This document shows positions 45,197 through 54,481 of a stretch of DNA of 64,000 nt, piece by piece. Location: assembly GCF_033843645.1 (NCBI RefSeq), contig NZ_JAWXVZ010000002.1, positions 310,001 to 374,000 on the forward strand, read 5' to 3'. This stretch comes from Pseudovibrio zosterae (lineage in GTDB: Bacteria; Pseudomonadota; Alphaproteobacteria; Rhizobiales; Stappiaceae). The notes below the pieces were generated by a model, which saw nothing but the letters and a program-made list of their open reading frames with translations, was not told the DNA's origin and did not search any database. The stretch's first letter is position 1, and each line of letters begins with the position of its first letter. Both the position numbers and the translations under genes were made by a program.

Positions 45197-45691
45197 ATGT
45201 TCGATATCTCCTGGACAGAATTGCTGCTCGTTGGTGTGGTAGCAATCATCGTTGTGGGGCCCAAGGAATTGCCCGGTATGCTGAGAACACTCGGCAAGAC
45301 AATTGGTACTATGCGACGCATGGCGGGTGATTTTCAGTCCACGTTCAATGATGCGATCAAAGAAGCAGAAAAGCAGGCCGGTATCGATGAGATGCGCCGC
45401 AAAGCGGATGCCGCCCAAAACTTTGATCCGCTGGGGGATTTGAAGAAGTCTCTTTCTGAAGAAGAGCGTGAACTCAAAAAGAGCATTGAAGCCAAGCCTG
45501 ACACATCAACAAAATCCGACGCCCCCAAGAGCGAAGCGTCTGATGATAGCGTGAATGGAGCCAGCAGTGTTTCGGTCGCTGCGCCAACAGTTCAAGAGGC
45601 TCCAGAGCCCGTGCTCTCGACTGATTCTGTAGAGGGATCAAACTCTTCCAAGAAAACTCATAAATCTGCTGGAGGGGAAGCGCATGAGTGA
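45197..45691 (+). CDS. tatB: Sec-independent protein translocase subunit TatB
   Basis: 164 aa: N-terminal membrane helix MFDISWTELLLVGVVAIIVVGPKELPGMLRTLGKTIGTMRR with the GPKELP hinge that separates TatB from TatA, an amphipathic helix, and a long charged, Ser-rich C-terminal tail (about 90-164) without order. TatB and TatC form the receptor for twin-arginine signal peptides. It overlaps tatC by 8 bp. Confidence 0.95.
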   Translation: MFDISWTELLLVGVVAIIVVGPKELPGMLRTLGKTIGTMRRMAGDFQSTFNDAIKEAEKQAGIDEMRRKADAAQNFDPLGDLKKSLSEEERELKKSIEAKPDTSTKSDAPKSEASDDSVNGASSVSVAAPTVQEAPEPVLSTDSVEGSNSSKKTHKSAGGEAHE

Positions 45692-46475
45692 AAACGAGAT
45701 CGAAGCCTCGCGCGCTCCTTTGATTGAGCACTTGATTGAGCTGCGTTCACGTCTAGTGAAGTCGGTGATTGCACTATCCATTGCGTTCATCATCTGCTTC
45801 ATCTTTGCAACGGATGTGTTCAATATTCTGATCTGGCCTTACGAGCGGGCTGCAGGTGCATCACGGTCCATTGAGCTGATCTATACAGCGCCACAGGAGT
45901 ACTTCTTCACTCAAATGAAGCTGGCTTTGTTCGGAGCGCTGTTCGTGTCATTCCCGGTTGTTGCAACGCAGATTTACATGTTCATGGCACCCGGGCTTTA
46001 CAAGCACGAAAAGCGCGCATTCCTGCCATATCTGTTCGCGACCCCAATCCTTTTCGGCATCGGTGCGGCTCTGGTTTACTTCCTGATCATGCCAATGGCC
46101 ATGCAGTTCTTCCTGTCCATGGAACAAGCTGGCGGAGAAGGGAAGGCAGCCATTCAGTTGCTGCCGCGCGTGAGTGAATATCTCAGCCTGATCATGGTGC
46201 TGATTTTTGCCTTTGGTTTGGTCTTTCAGCTTCCTGTTGTGCTGACACTTCTGGGGCGGGCAGGAATGGTTAGTGCTGATACGCTCAAGTCCAAGCGCAA
46301 ATATGCCATTGTGATTGCGTTTGCAGCTGCTGCAATTTTAACACCTCCTGATCCGATTTCGCAGATCGGTCTTGCGCTTCCCACTTTGCTTCTCTACGAA
46401 GTCTCAATCTATTGTGTTCGGCTCGTCGAGCGAAAGCGGGAACGGCAGGATGACCAGGACGAACAAGACGCCTGA
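45684..46475 (+). CDS. tatC: Sec-independent protein translocase subunit TatC
   Basis: 263 aa with six membrane segments. Visible: PLIEHLIELRSRLVKSVIALSIAF near the N-terminus (the signal-peptide binding Glu region), YTAPQEYFFTQMKLALFGALFVSFPVVATQIYMFMAPGLYKHEKR, FLSLEQ-like FFLSMEQ, and TPPDPISQIGLALPTLLLYEVSIY at the C-terminus. The tail is charged and cytoplasmic. Start lies within the tatB end. Confidence 0.96.
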   Translation: MSENEIEASRAPLIEHLIELRSRLVKSVIALSIAFIICFIFATDVFNILIWPYERAAGASRSIELIYTAPQEYFFTQMKLALFGALFVSFPVVATQIYMFMAPGLYKHEKRAFLPYLFATPILFGIGAALVYFLIMPMAMQFFLSMEQAGGEGKAAIQLLPRVSEYLSLIMVLIFAFGLVFQLPVVLTLLGRAGMVSADTLKSKRKYAIVIAFAAAAILTPPDPISQIGLALPTLLLYEVSIYCVRLVERKRERQDDQDEQDA

Positions 46476-46536
46476 TCATTTTGGTTTCTAAGCTCCGGCG
46501 GGCACAACTACCAACCCTGCCGGGACTAAGATAGCC

Positions 46537-47811
46537 ATGTTTGACATCAGATGGATACGCGAGAACCCAGAGGCTTTTGATGCCGGTCTGAAGGCTCGCG
46601 ATCACGAGCCACGTGCTGCACAACTCCTTGAACTGGATGATGCGCGCCGATCTCATGTCACCAAACTTCAAGAAGCGCAGCAGCGCCGCAACTCCGCATC
46701 AAAGGAGATTGGCAAGGCCAAGGCTTCTGGTGATGAGGACGGTGCGCAGGCGCTCATGAAGGAGGTCGCCGAGATCAAGGCGTTCATCCAGGCTGGTGAA
46801 GAAGAAGAACGCAAGCTCGACGCAGCGCTTCAGGAAGCTCTCAGCAGAATCCCGAATATCGGTCTTTCTGACGTGCCAGTGGGTGCGGATGAGAACGACA
46901 ACGTTGAGCTTCACATGTGGGGCGAAAAGCCGTCTTTCGATTTCACCCCGAAGGAACATTACGAGCTGGGCGAAGCGCAGGGCGGAATGGACTTTGAGAC
47001 CGCCGCGAAACTCTCCGGCTCAAGGTTCACCGTGCTGAAAGGCCAGATTGCACGTCTGGAGCGTGCTCTGGGCCAGTTCATGATCGACCTGCATACGGAA
47101 GAGCACGGTTACTTGGAGGTTTCTCCGCCGCTGCTGGTTCGTGATGAAGCGTTGTTTGGTACGGGTCAGCTGCCGAAGTTTGCGGACGATCTTTTCCGGG
47201 CTACCGAAGGCCGTTGGCTGATTCCGACTGCGGAAGTACCGCTTACCAATATGGTTGCCGGTGAGATCCTCGATTCCACCGCACTGCCGATCCGCGTTAC
47301 GGGCCTGACCTATTGTTTCCGTTCTGAAGCGGGTTCTGCGGGCCGCGATGTACGCGGCATGCTTCGTCAACACCAGTTTGAAAAGTGCGAGCTTGTTTCC
47401 ATCACAGATGCGAACAGTTCTTTGGATGAACTGGAACGCATGCGGGAATGCGCGGAGAAAGTTCTTCAGAAGCTCGGTCTTCATTATCGTGTCATGACCC
47501 TATGTACGGGTGATATGGGCTTCAGTGCGCGCAAGACCTATGACATTGAAGTTTGGCTACCGGGGCAGGATGCTTATCGTGAGATTTCATCTTGCTCTGT
47601 CTGTGGGGACTTCCAGGCACGCCGCATGAATGCCCGCTACCGTGTTGACGGTGACAAGGCGCTTCAGTTTGCACACACCCTCAACGGGTCTGGTGTTGCT
47701 GTAGGGCGCTGCTTGATCGCCGTTCTAGAGAACTATCAACAGGCTGACGGCTCTATTGTGGTGCCGGAAGTGCTGCGGCCATACATGAATGGCCTTGAGA
47801 AAATCGGATAA
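46537..47811 (+). CDS. serS: Seryl-tRNA synthetase
   Basis: 424 aa class II synthetase. The N-terminal coiled-coil arm (about 28-105, ARRSHVTKLQEAQQRRNSASKEIGK) contacts the long variable arm of tRNA-Ser; the catalytic core has motif 2 (TYCFRSEAGSAGRDVRGMLRQHQFEKCELV) and motif 3 (LNGSGVAVGRCLIAVLENYQ). Also charges tRNA-Sec where present. It lies 61 bp after tatC, with a short bulged hairpin in the gap; surE follows after 18 bp. Confidence 0.97.
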   Translation: MFDIRWIRENPEAFDAGLKARDHEPRAAQLLELDDARRSHVTKLQEAQQRRNSASKEIGKAKASGDEDGAQALMKEVAEIKAFIQAGEEEERKLDAALQEALSRIPNIGLSDVPVGADENDNVELHMWGEKPSFDFTPKEHYELGEAQGGMDFETAAKLSGSRFTVLKGQIARLERALGQFMIDLHTEEHGYLEVSPPLLVRDEALFGTGQLPKFADDLFRATEGRWLIPTAEVPLTNMVAGEILDSTALPIRVTGLTYCFRSEAGSAGRDVRGMLRQHQFEKCELVSITDANSSLDELERMRECAEKVLQKLGLHYRVMTLCTGDMGFSARKTYDIEVWLPGQDAYREISSCSVCGDFQARRMNARYRVDGDKALQFAHTLNGSGVAVGRCLIAVLENYQQADGSIVVPEVLRPYMNGLEKIG

Positions 47812-47829
47812 TTTGAGGACTGATGCGCA

Positions 47830-48597
47830 ATGCGGATTTTGCTTACGAACGATGATGGAATTCATGCCGATGGTTTGGCGGCACTTGAGCGCATTGCGCA
47901 TCAGCTATCCGATGATGTTTGGGTTGTAGCACCGGAAACGGACCAAAGTGGCGTTTCTCACTCGCTTTCACTAAACGACCCACTGCGCTTGCGCGAGATT
48001 GAAGACAAGAAGTTCGCACTGCGGGGCACGCCGACGGACTGCGTGATCATGGGTGTAAAGAAGGTTCTGGATACGCCTCCGGATCTGGTGCTTTCCGGCA
48101 TCAATCGCGGTGTGAACATTGCCGATGACATTACCTATTCCGGTACCGTCGCCGGTGCGATAGAAGGCACGCTTCTGGGTATTCCTTCTATTGCGCTTTC
48201 CCAACACTATCGGTTCGGGGAAGATGCAGGGCCAAACTATGATCCAGCTGAAGCGCACGGCCCAGGCCTGCTAAAGCGGCTGCTTTCATTTGACTTGCCG
48301 AGAGACACGCTGCTCAACATCAACTTCCCGAAACGCAGTCCGGAAGAGGTGGAAGGCGTTCGTGTGGTGCCGCAAGGCAAGCGTCCAGCTGACTCCATGT
48401 ACATTGAGAGCCGCAAAGACGGGCGCGGCAATCCATACCATTGGCTTGCATTCAACAATCGCTGGTTTGCAGGCGACGCGGGCACCGATATTGAAGCTAT
48501 TCAACAGGGCTACATTTCGGTGACACCTTTGCACCTCAATCTAACGGCTCGTGAATTGATGGCCTCCCTCGATGAAACATTGAGGGGCGCTCTCTAG
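47830..48597 (+). CDS. surE: 5'/3'-nucleotidase SurE
   Basis: 255 aa metal-dependent survival protein that removes phosphate from nucleoside monophosphates. Visible: metal-binding MRILLTNDDGIHADGLAALE, VVAPETDQSGVSHSLSL, GTPTDCVIMGVKKVL, SGINRGVNIADDITYSGTVAGAIEG, and the C-terminal swapped arm. surE-pcm is a widely conserved pair, as here; both follow serS closely. Confidence 0.96.
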   Translation: MRILLTNDDGIHADGLAALERIAHQLSDDVWVVAPETDQSGVSHSLSLNDPLRLREIEDKKFALRGTPTDCVIMGVKKVLDTPPDLVLSGINRGVNIADDITYSGTVAGAIEGTLLGIPSIALSQHYRFGEDAGPNYDPAEAHGPGLLKRLLSFDLPRDTLLNINFPKRSPEEVEGVRVVPQGKRPADSMYIESRKDGRGNPYHWLAFNNRWFAGDAGTDIEAIQQGYISVTPLHLNLTARELMASLDETLRGAL

Positions 48598-48622
48598 GCG
48601 CTCTCCCGCACGGGGAGCGGTC

Positions 48623-49336
48623 TTGGACAGGATGGCAATGGACCAAACCGATCTTTCAGAGGTTCCAGGGGCGGCAGAAGCTCATGAAGCGGAACGGGAA
48701 CGGCGCGCAGCGTGGGTTATGGATCTGCGTTCAAACGGCGTTTCCGATTATGCTGTTCTTGGTGCCTTGGAAGCGGTTGATCGGCGCATGTTCCTCTATG
48801 CCAAGCATCAGGCGCTCGCCTATGCAGACAGGGCGTTTCCGATCGATTGCGGCCAGATGAGCACGCCGCCATCCATGACCGGAAAAATTTGCGGCCTCAT
48901 GGAGCTAAAAGGCGATCACCGCGTTTTGGAGATTGGCACAGGCTCGGGCTATCAGAGCGCAATCCTCTCGAAGTTGGTAGGTGAGGTTGTGACGTTGGAG
49001 CGTTACAGAACTTTGGCTCAACTAGCCGAAGACCGAATTCGCTCCTCACGGATCACAAACGTAACCGTGTTGCATGCGGATGGCCTTTCTGCGGTCAGCG
49101 ATGAAGAGGAGCGTGGGCAGTTCGATCGAATCCTTCTCAATGGATGTGTCGATCGATTGCCGGGTTTCTTGCTCGATGAACTCTTACCCGGGGGCAAAAT
49201 ATATGTCCCAATTCGGGGCGAGGGGCGCTTACCGATTCTAACGGTATTTGAAAAGGCCGGAAGATCCACAGAGCAGAAACCTCTTGGAGCCTTTCGCTTT
49301 TTGCCTCTGACACCGGGTATCGCGGCAAAGCTTTAG
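48623..49336 (+). CDS. pcm: Protein-L-isoaspartate O-methyltransferase
   Basis: Up to 237 aa. Starts are ambiguous: TTG 48623 has GGGGAG 5 bp upstream, ATG 48638 has AGGA, and ATG 48632 lies between. Methylates isoaspartyl residues of aged proteins with SAM so they can revert. Visible: MFLYAKHQALAYADRAFPIDCGQMSTPPSM with the substrate-binding loop, SAM motif VLEIGTGSGYQSAILSKLVG, and FDRILLNGCVDRLPGFLLDELLPGGKIYVPI. Shares its transcription unit with surE. Confidence 0.93.
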   Translation: MDRMAMDQTDLSEVPGAAEAHEAERERRAAWVMDLRSNGVSDYAVLGALEAVDRRMFLYAKHQALAYADRAFPIDCGQMSTPPSMTGKICGLMELKGDHRVLEIGTGSGYQSAILSKLVGEVVTLERYRTLAQLAEDRIRSSRITNVTVLHADGLSAVSDEEERGQFDRILLNGCVDRLPGFLLDELLPGGKIYVPIRGEGRLPILTVFEKAGRSTEQKPLGAFRFLPLTPGIAAKL

Positions 49337-49426
49337 CTAAACAATTTCTTAAATTAAGCAAATATCAACCGTAGTTGGACTACAAAAAACTAGAGTTTGC
49401 CTTTTCTAGTTTTGTGTGGGGCGGTT

Positions 49427-51178
49427 ATGCTTTCCAAATCTGAGTCTTCTAAAAAGCTAAAGCGCGGCGTAGCTGCTTGCGCGTTGATCGTGGCGACTGG
49501 CCTTGCTGGCTGCAGCTCGCGCATTGATCGCTTCGAGGTCTCTGAATACGAGAACCAGTCGCTTCCACCTGCAGCGCAGGTCAAGGCGCAAGAGTTGACT
49601 TCTGCGCCAACACAAGTGGCGTCTTTACCGCCGGTCTCTGAGCCGTCGGAACCAATTACAACAAGTTCACTGCAGCCCATTGCAAGTGCACCTCAAAGCT
49701 CCGCGTGGCAGCCGGACTTCTCGTCTAGCTATGCGGCTGCTGAAGGTTCACAGCGCGGTTCGTTTCCATCTGCATCGCTTCAGCGCAGTGCGAGCCAACG
49801 CGTTCCTGCAAGCCTTGCCAAGGCTCCAGACAAGAACCTCGGTTGGCAGGCGAAAGGCGGGTCGATTGTCGTGCTTCAGCACGGAGAGACCCTCGACAGT
49901 CTAGCCCGTAAACACAACGTTCCTGCTGCTGCCATCATGCACGCAAACAGGGTGACTTCTCCCTCGGCATTCAAGGCCGGAGACAGTGTAATCATCCCGG
50001 TGCGAGAGCAAACCCTGCAAGCTTTCAACTCACCTCAGGTGGCAACTAGTCCATCGAACGTATCTAGTAGCGGGATTGTACCCAGCTCCGAGACGGCCAG
50101 TCTCGCGGTTGCCACTGATACGGACCTGATTCAGGCAGAACGCCAAGAGTTTGGAGCACAGTTGGCGCAGTTGCGCTTACCGCCTGGTAATGTTGGGCAG
50201 CCGTCCAGTGCGGGTCAGCAAACCTATCAGCCGCAATACCAACAGCCTGCGCCTGTCTATCGGCAGCCGGTTCAGCAGCAGCCATTGCAGCCAACATACC
50301 AACCACAACGTGGTCAGCAGGCGGCTAATCCGCCAGTGTTTCAAAATCAGCAACCGGTCTACCAAGAACGGACTGTGAAGATTACTGCGTTGCCAAAGTC
50401 CAAACCAGGAGCAATGCAAGTCGCACAGACCGTTACGCAACCGGTGTCTTTGGCGGGCATTTCGGCGGTCCCTGAGCCAAAGCGTGTCGGTTCGGTTGCA
50501 GCACCTACACAGACAGTACAGGTCGCCCGTGCACCTCAACCTGAAGCGGTTCAGCGTCAAACACAGCCGACAGTTACCGCTCAGCCCGCTGTGGCATCTT
50601 CGACAGTGAATTCGTCTGGTGTGCGCCAGGTATCCACCTCAACGGTTTCTCAGCCGGTACAGCGTGTAAGTGCACCTGCGACCCAGATGGAGGTAGCTCC
50701 AGCTGTTCAGCGTGTCGAGCCAGTGCAACAGGCACAGCCTCAACAGGCAGAGGAGGTGAAAACCGCCTCTTTGAACCCGCAGGAAGGTACGGAACCAAAA
50801 CGCTTCTTCCGTTGGCCTGTAAGTGGTCGGATCATTTCCGACTTTGGCCCGAAGCCGGGCGGCGCACATAATGACGGGATCAACCTTGCTGTTCCGGAAG
50901 GAACAGAGATCAAGGCGACGGAAGATGGCACTATTGTCTATTCCGGTAATGAGCTGAAAGGCTTCGGTAATCTGGTTTTGATCCGTCACTCCAATGGCTG
51001 GGTGTCAGCTTACGCCCACAACAGCGAACTTCTGGTCCGCCGGGGAGATTCAGTGCGGCGTGGTCAGGTTATCGCCAAGGCAGGCGCGACGGGATCGGTA
51101 TCTCAGCCTCAGCTTCACTTTGAGCTGCGCAAGGACAACAAGCCCGTTGATCCATTGCAGCACCTGCCAAATTCCTAG
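49427..51178 (+). CDS. LysM and degenerate M23/LytM lipoprotein (NlpD/DipM-like murein hydrolase activator)
   Basis: 583 aa from the ATG at 49427. Lipoprotein signal with lipobox LAGC (cleavage before Cys about 28). LysM domain about 153-200 (VVLQHGETLDSLARKHNVPAAAI), a long Gln/Pro/Val-rich disordered linker (about 215-455), and a C-terminal LytM domain (about 465-583). In that domain the zinc ligands are changed: the His-x-Gly-x-Asp site reads HNDGIN and the HxH site reads QLHFE, so it should not cut murein but activate amidases, as NlpD, EnvC and DipM do. Adjacent to surE-pcm, as nlpD is in E. coli. A strong terminator follows. Confidence 0.9.
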   Translation: MLSKSESSKKLKRGVAACALIVATGLAGCSSRIDRFEVSEYENQSLPPAAQVKAQELTSAPTQVASLPPVSEPSEPITTSSLQPIASAPQSSAWQPDFSSSYAAAEGSQRGSFPSASLQRSASQRVPASLAKAPDKNLGWQAKGGSIVVLQHGETLDSLARKHNVPAAAIMHANRVTSPSAFKAGDSVIIPVREQTLQAFNSPQVATSPSNVSSSGIVPSSETASLAVATDTDLIQAERQEFGAQLAQLRLPPGNVGQPSSAGQQTYQPQYQQPAPVYRQPVQQQPLQPTYQPQRGQQAANPPVFQNQQPVYQERTVKITALPKSKPGAMQVAQTVTQPVSLAGISAVPEPKRVGSVAAPTQTVQVARAPQPEAVQRQTQPTVTAQPAVASSTVNSSGVRQVSTSTVSQPVQRVSAPATQMEVAPAVQRVEPVQQAQPQQAEEVKTASLNPQEGTEPKRFFRWPVSGRIISDFGPKPGGAHNDGINLAVPEGTEIKATEDGTIVYSGNELKGFGNLVLIRHSNGWVSAYAHNSELLVRRGDSVRRGQVIAKAGATGSVSQPQLHFELRKDNKPVDPLQHLPNS

Positions 51179-51197
51179 TTGCGAGAAGTTTGATTTG

Positions 51198-51229
51198 AAA
51201 AAGGCGGCCCCTATGGAGCCGCCTTTTTC
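51198..51229. terminator. Bidirectional intrinsic terminator
   Basis: AAAAAGGCGGC (51198-51208) and GCCGCCTTTTT (51218-51228) form a perfect 11-bp stem with A/T flanks, serving both the LytM gene on + and the AAA ATPase gene on -. Confidence 0.9.
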
Positions 51230-51272
51230 ATATCTCCAGGTAGATTACAGTGTCTGATGGCAGGCCTGAGAC

Positions 51273-52154
51273 CTACGATAAGTTCTGGCCCAGTCGGCCC
51301 GCCAGATCCTGGATGAACTGCCATGCAACTCGGCCTGATCGTGCGCCCCGTGTTGTGGACCATTCAAGCGCCTGCGTGCGCAACTCCTTTTCGTCGATCT
51401 TCAATCCATATTGGGCTACATAACCGGAGATCATCTCCAAATAGTCCTCCTGCGAGCACTTGTGGAAGCCGAGCCAAAGGCCGAATCGATCTGACAAGGA
51501 GACCTTTTCTTCCACGGCTTCCCCAGGGTGAATGGCAGTGGAGCGCTCGTTTTCCATCATGTCGCGCGGCAGCAGGTGCCGCCTGTTAGACGTCGCATAA
51601 AACAAGACATTTTCAGGCCGTCCCTCAATGCCGCCCTCAAGTGCAGCTTTCAAGCTTTTGTAGGTGGCGTCATCACCATCGAAAGACAGGTCATCGCAAA
51701 AGACAATGAAACGGAACGCGCTATCGCGAAGCCGACTCAAGAGGTCGGGTAGGGTGCTTATGTCTTCCCGGTGAATTTCGATGAGTTTAAGGGCAGGGGT
51801 GTTTTCTGGCCGATCTTCATTGATGCTCGCGTGTATCGCTTTGACCAGCGACGATTTTCCCATACCACGAGCGCCCCACAGGAGCGCATTGTTCGCAGGA
51901 AGGTCTCTGGCAAAGCGCTGTGTATTTTCAAAAAGAGCTGTTTTAGAATGATTTACGGCCTTTAACAGGTCAAGTGGTACCTTGTTTACTCTTGCTACGG
52001 GTTGTACCCCTTTTGGCAAGGGGTGCCAGATGAAAGCATCTGCGGCCTCAAAATCTGGCGGCCTGTCTTCTTGCGGGACAGCGCGTTCAACGAGTGAAAG
52101 AAGTCGGTCAAGTCGCTCGGTCAGAGCAGTAAAGTCGGCGTTCTGATTTGGCAT
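51273..52154 (-). CDS. AAA ATPase, DUF815 family
   Basis: 293 aa. Walker A in LLWGARGMGKSSLVKAIHAS (about 94-113), Walker B in FIVFCDDLSFDGDDATYKSLKAALEGG, sensor-1 Asn in LFYATSNRRHL, and ARSGR near the C-terminus. DUF815 proteins are ORC/DnaA-like AAA+ ATPases of unsettled function, widespread in alphaproteobacteria and commonly next to yajC-secDF or the LytM lipoprotein gene. It is divergent from yajC, 284 bp away. Confidence 0.9.
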   Translation of the reverse strand: MPNQNADFTALTERLDRLLSLVERAVPQEDRPPDFEAADAFIWHPLPKGVQPVARVNKVPLDLLKAVNHSKTALFENTQRFARDLPANNALLWGARGMGKSSLVKAIHASINEDRPENTPALKLIEIHREDISTLPDLLSRLRDSAFRFIVFCDDLSFDGDDATYKSLKAALEGGIEGRPENVLFYATSNRRHLLPRDMMENERSTAIHPGEAVEEKVSLSDRFGLWLGFHKCSQEDYLEMISGYVAQYGLKIDEKELRTQALEWSTTRGARSGRVAWQFIQDLAGRLGQNLS

Positions 52155-52303
52155 ATTCTGGAAGTCTTATGATTTGAGTTGGCCGGCTGCGGTTGCTGAC
52201 AACATAAATTTTCAGAGAACAAGCATCGCGGCAATATTTCGATGCCACAAGCACTAGCATGTCGGTTGTGGCTGGGGAAAGTCCTCTTGAGAGCCGCAAA
52301 ATC

Positions 52304-52331
52304 TTGAAAACATTGTTATGGCTTGTATAGT
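52304..52331 (+). promoter_or_regulatory. Probable sigma-70 promoter of yajC-secDF
   Basis: TTGAAA (52304-52309), 16-bp spacer, TATAGT (52326-52331): close to consensus in both boxes. The leader to the yajC ATG would be about 100 nt. Confidence 0.65.
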
Positions 52332-52438
52332 CCGGCGCAAACTAACCGATTTCGGTTGAACGGGGCCACAAAGCCTTTACATAAACCGGTGGTTTGAACT
52401 CCCGCTGCAGTTGGCAGTTTCGGGCTAAGGAGAAGAGA

Positions 52439-52768
52439 ATGTTTATTACCCCCGCCTACGCGCAGAGTGCTGGTGGCGCACCGGACATGCTGATGTCCAT
52501 CCTTCCATTCATCCTGATCTTCGTGATCATGTGGTTTTTGATCATCCGACCACAGCGTCAGCGCATGAAGGCACATCAGGAGTTGGTCAACAATCTGCGC
52601 CGTGGGGATACCATCGTTACTTCTGGCGGTCTGATTGGTAAGGTATCCAAAGTAGTCGACGATAACGAAATTCAGGTCGACATTGCTGAGAACGTCCGAA
52701 TTCGCGTTGTGCGTGCAATGGTTCAAGAAGTCCGCTCCAAGTCTGAGCCGGTAAAAGAAGGCGAATAA
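52439..52768 (+). CDS. yajC: Preprotein translocase accessory subunit YajC
   Basis: 109 aa from the ATG at 52439, with AAGGAGAAGAG upstream. One membrane helix (about 18-38, MLMSILPFILIFVIMWFLII) followed by RPQRQRMKAHQELVNNLRRGDTIVTSGGLIGKV, the conserved YajC domain. It joins SecDF to the SecYEG translocon. First gene of a yajC-secD-secF operon. Confidence 0.96.
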   Translation: MFITPAYAQSAGGAPDMLMSILPFILIFVIMWFLIIRPQRQRMKAHQELVNNLRRGDTIVTSGGLIGKVSKVVDDNEIQVDIAENVRIRVVRAMVQEVRSKSEPVKEGE

Positions 52769-52859
52769 GCCGCTTCTTGATTGCAACTTTAAACTCTCCG
52801 TAGGCGTGTGGACTTTGTCGATGCGCTTGCGGGGAGTTTCCTAAACCAGGCAGAGAAAC

Positions 52860-54467
52860 ATGCTTTATTTCGCGCGTTGGAAGATCACCTTGATCCTCCT
52901 CGTTGTCCTAGCCGGCGTTTTGGCAACACTGCCAAATTTCTTCTCGAAGTCCACGCTTGAGAGTTGGCCCGATTTCATGCCAAAGCGGCAGATTGTTTTG
53001 GGTCTCGATCTTCAGGGGGGCGCGTATCTGCTCTATGAAGTCGATAGTGAAGACTACAAGCAGCAGCAATTCCGCCAATTGGTTGGCAATGTTCGCCAAG
53101 CGCTTCGTGAAAATCCCCGCATTGGCTACACCGGGCTGGGTATTCAAGGAGATTCGGTGCAGGTGCGCATTCGTGATGCCGCCAAGATCGATGAAGCGCG
53201 CGCCCGCCTGAACGAGCAGTTGAACCCACTGAACACCGGCGTTTTTGGCGGTCAGACAGTGAATGAGTTCCAGCTCGATGACCAAGGCGATGGTCTTTTC
53301 CGGTTTACGTTCACTGATGATGGTTTGCAGCAGCGCCTCGCGAAGGTCGTTGAACAGTCCATTGAGGTTATTCGCCGCCGCGTTGACGAACTTGGTACAA
53401 CCGAGCCAAGCATTCAGCGTCAGGGCACCGACCGTATTCTCGTGGAGGCTCCGGGTGAAAGCGATCCGCAGCGTCTCAAGGATATCATCGGCCAGACTGC
53501 TCAGTTGACGTTCCATTTGGTTGACGATTCCATGTCTCCCTCGCAGGCGCTCCAGTCCCGGCCTCCGGCAGGTACAATGATCGTCTATGGAGTGGAGGAT
53601 CAACTTCCGTACCTTCTTGACGAAACACCGCTGTTGACTGGCGAAGAGCTTCAGGACGCCTCGGTTGCTTTTGACCAGCAAACCAATGAGCCGGTAGTGA
53701 ACTTCCGCTTCAACACCGCTGGTGCGCGCAAGTTCGCGGATGTGACCCGTCAGAACGTAAATCGTCCTTTCGCAATCGTTTTGGATAACGAGGTTATCTC
53801 TGCCCCGGTAATTCGTGAACCAATCACAGGCGGCTCTGGACAGATTTCCGGCAGCTTTACCGTGGAAGGCGCTGACAACCTTGCCGTACTGCTGCGCGCT
53901 GGTGCGTTGCCGGCAAAGCTCAATGTGATCGAAGAACGTTCCGTCGGTCCGGGTCTTGGTGCTGACTCCATTGAGAGCGGTAAAATCGCGTCCTATGTGG
54001 GTGCAGCAGCAGTCGTGATCTTCATGATCCTGACCTATGGCGTCTTCGGGGTCATGTCGAACGTTGCGCTTATTGCAAACGTGACATTGATCTTCGGCGT
54101 TCTGACAACACTTCAGGCCACGCTTACGCTACCCGGTATCGCAGGGATCGTTCTCACAGTCGGTATGGCTGTGGATGCGAACGTGTTGATCTATGAACGT
54201 ATTCGCGAGGAAATGCGGGCAGGGCGCTCCGCCGTGAGTGCCATCGATGCGGGCTATCAGCGTGCCATGGGAACCATTCTTGATGCGAACATCACGACCC
54301 TGGTGGCCGCACTGATCCTGTTCTTCATCGGTTCCGGTCCAGTGAAGGGCTTCGCCGTTACCTTGATGGTTGGTATCTTCACGACGGTGTTCTCCGCGGT
54401 GACGTTCTCGCGCTTCCTGGTGTCCACGTGGTATCGCCGCAAGCGCCCATCTACATTGCCGATCTGA
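52860..54467 (+). CDS. secD: Protein translocase subunit SecD
   Basis: 535 aa RND-type membrane protein that uses the proton motive force to pull proteins through SecYEG. N-terminal helix (about 8-26), periplasmic P1 head with VLGLDLQGGAYLLYEV and VEAPGESDPQRLKDIIGQTAQLTFHLV, the GSGQISGSFT segment, then five C-terminal helices starting VGPGLGADSIESGKIASYVGA and containing VGMAVDANVLIYERIREE with the proton-path Asp. Complete. secF follows 14 bp downstream. Confidence 0.97.
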   Translation: MLYFARWKITLILLVVLAGVLATLPNFFSKSTLESWPDFMPKRQIVLGLDLQGGAYLLYEVDSEDYKQQQFRQLVGNVRQALRENPRIGYTGLGIQGDSVQVRIRDAAKIDEARARLNEQLNPLNTGVFGGQTVNEFQLDDQGDGLFRFTFTDDGLQQRLAKVVEQSIEVIRRRVDELGTTEPSIQRQGTDRILVEAPGESDPQRLKDIIGQTAQLTFHLVDDSMSPSQALQSRPPAGTMIVYGVEDQLPYLLDETPLLTGEELQDASVAFDQQTNEPVVNFRFNTAGARKFADVTRQNVNRPFAIVLDNEVISAPVIREPITGGSGQISGSFTVEGADNLAVLLRAGALPAKLNVIEERSVGPGLGADSIESGKIASYVGAAAVVIFMILTYGVFGVMSNVALIANVTLIFGVLTTLQATLTLPGIAGIVLTVGMAVDANVLIYERIREEMRAGRSAVSAIDAGYQRAMGTILDANITTLVAALILFFIGSGPVKGFAVTLMVGIFTTVFSAVTFSRFLVSTWYRRKRPSTLPI

Positions 54468-54481
54468 TCTGGAGACAAAAA

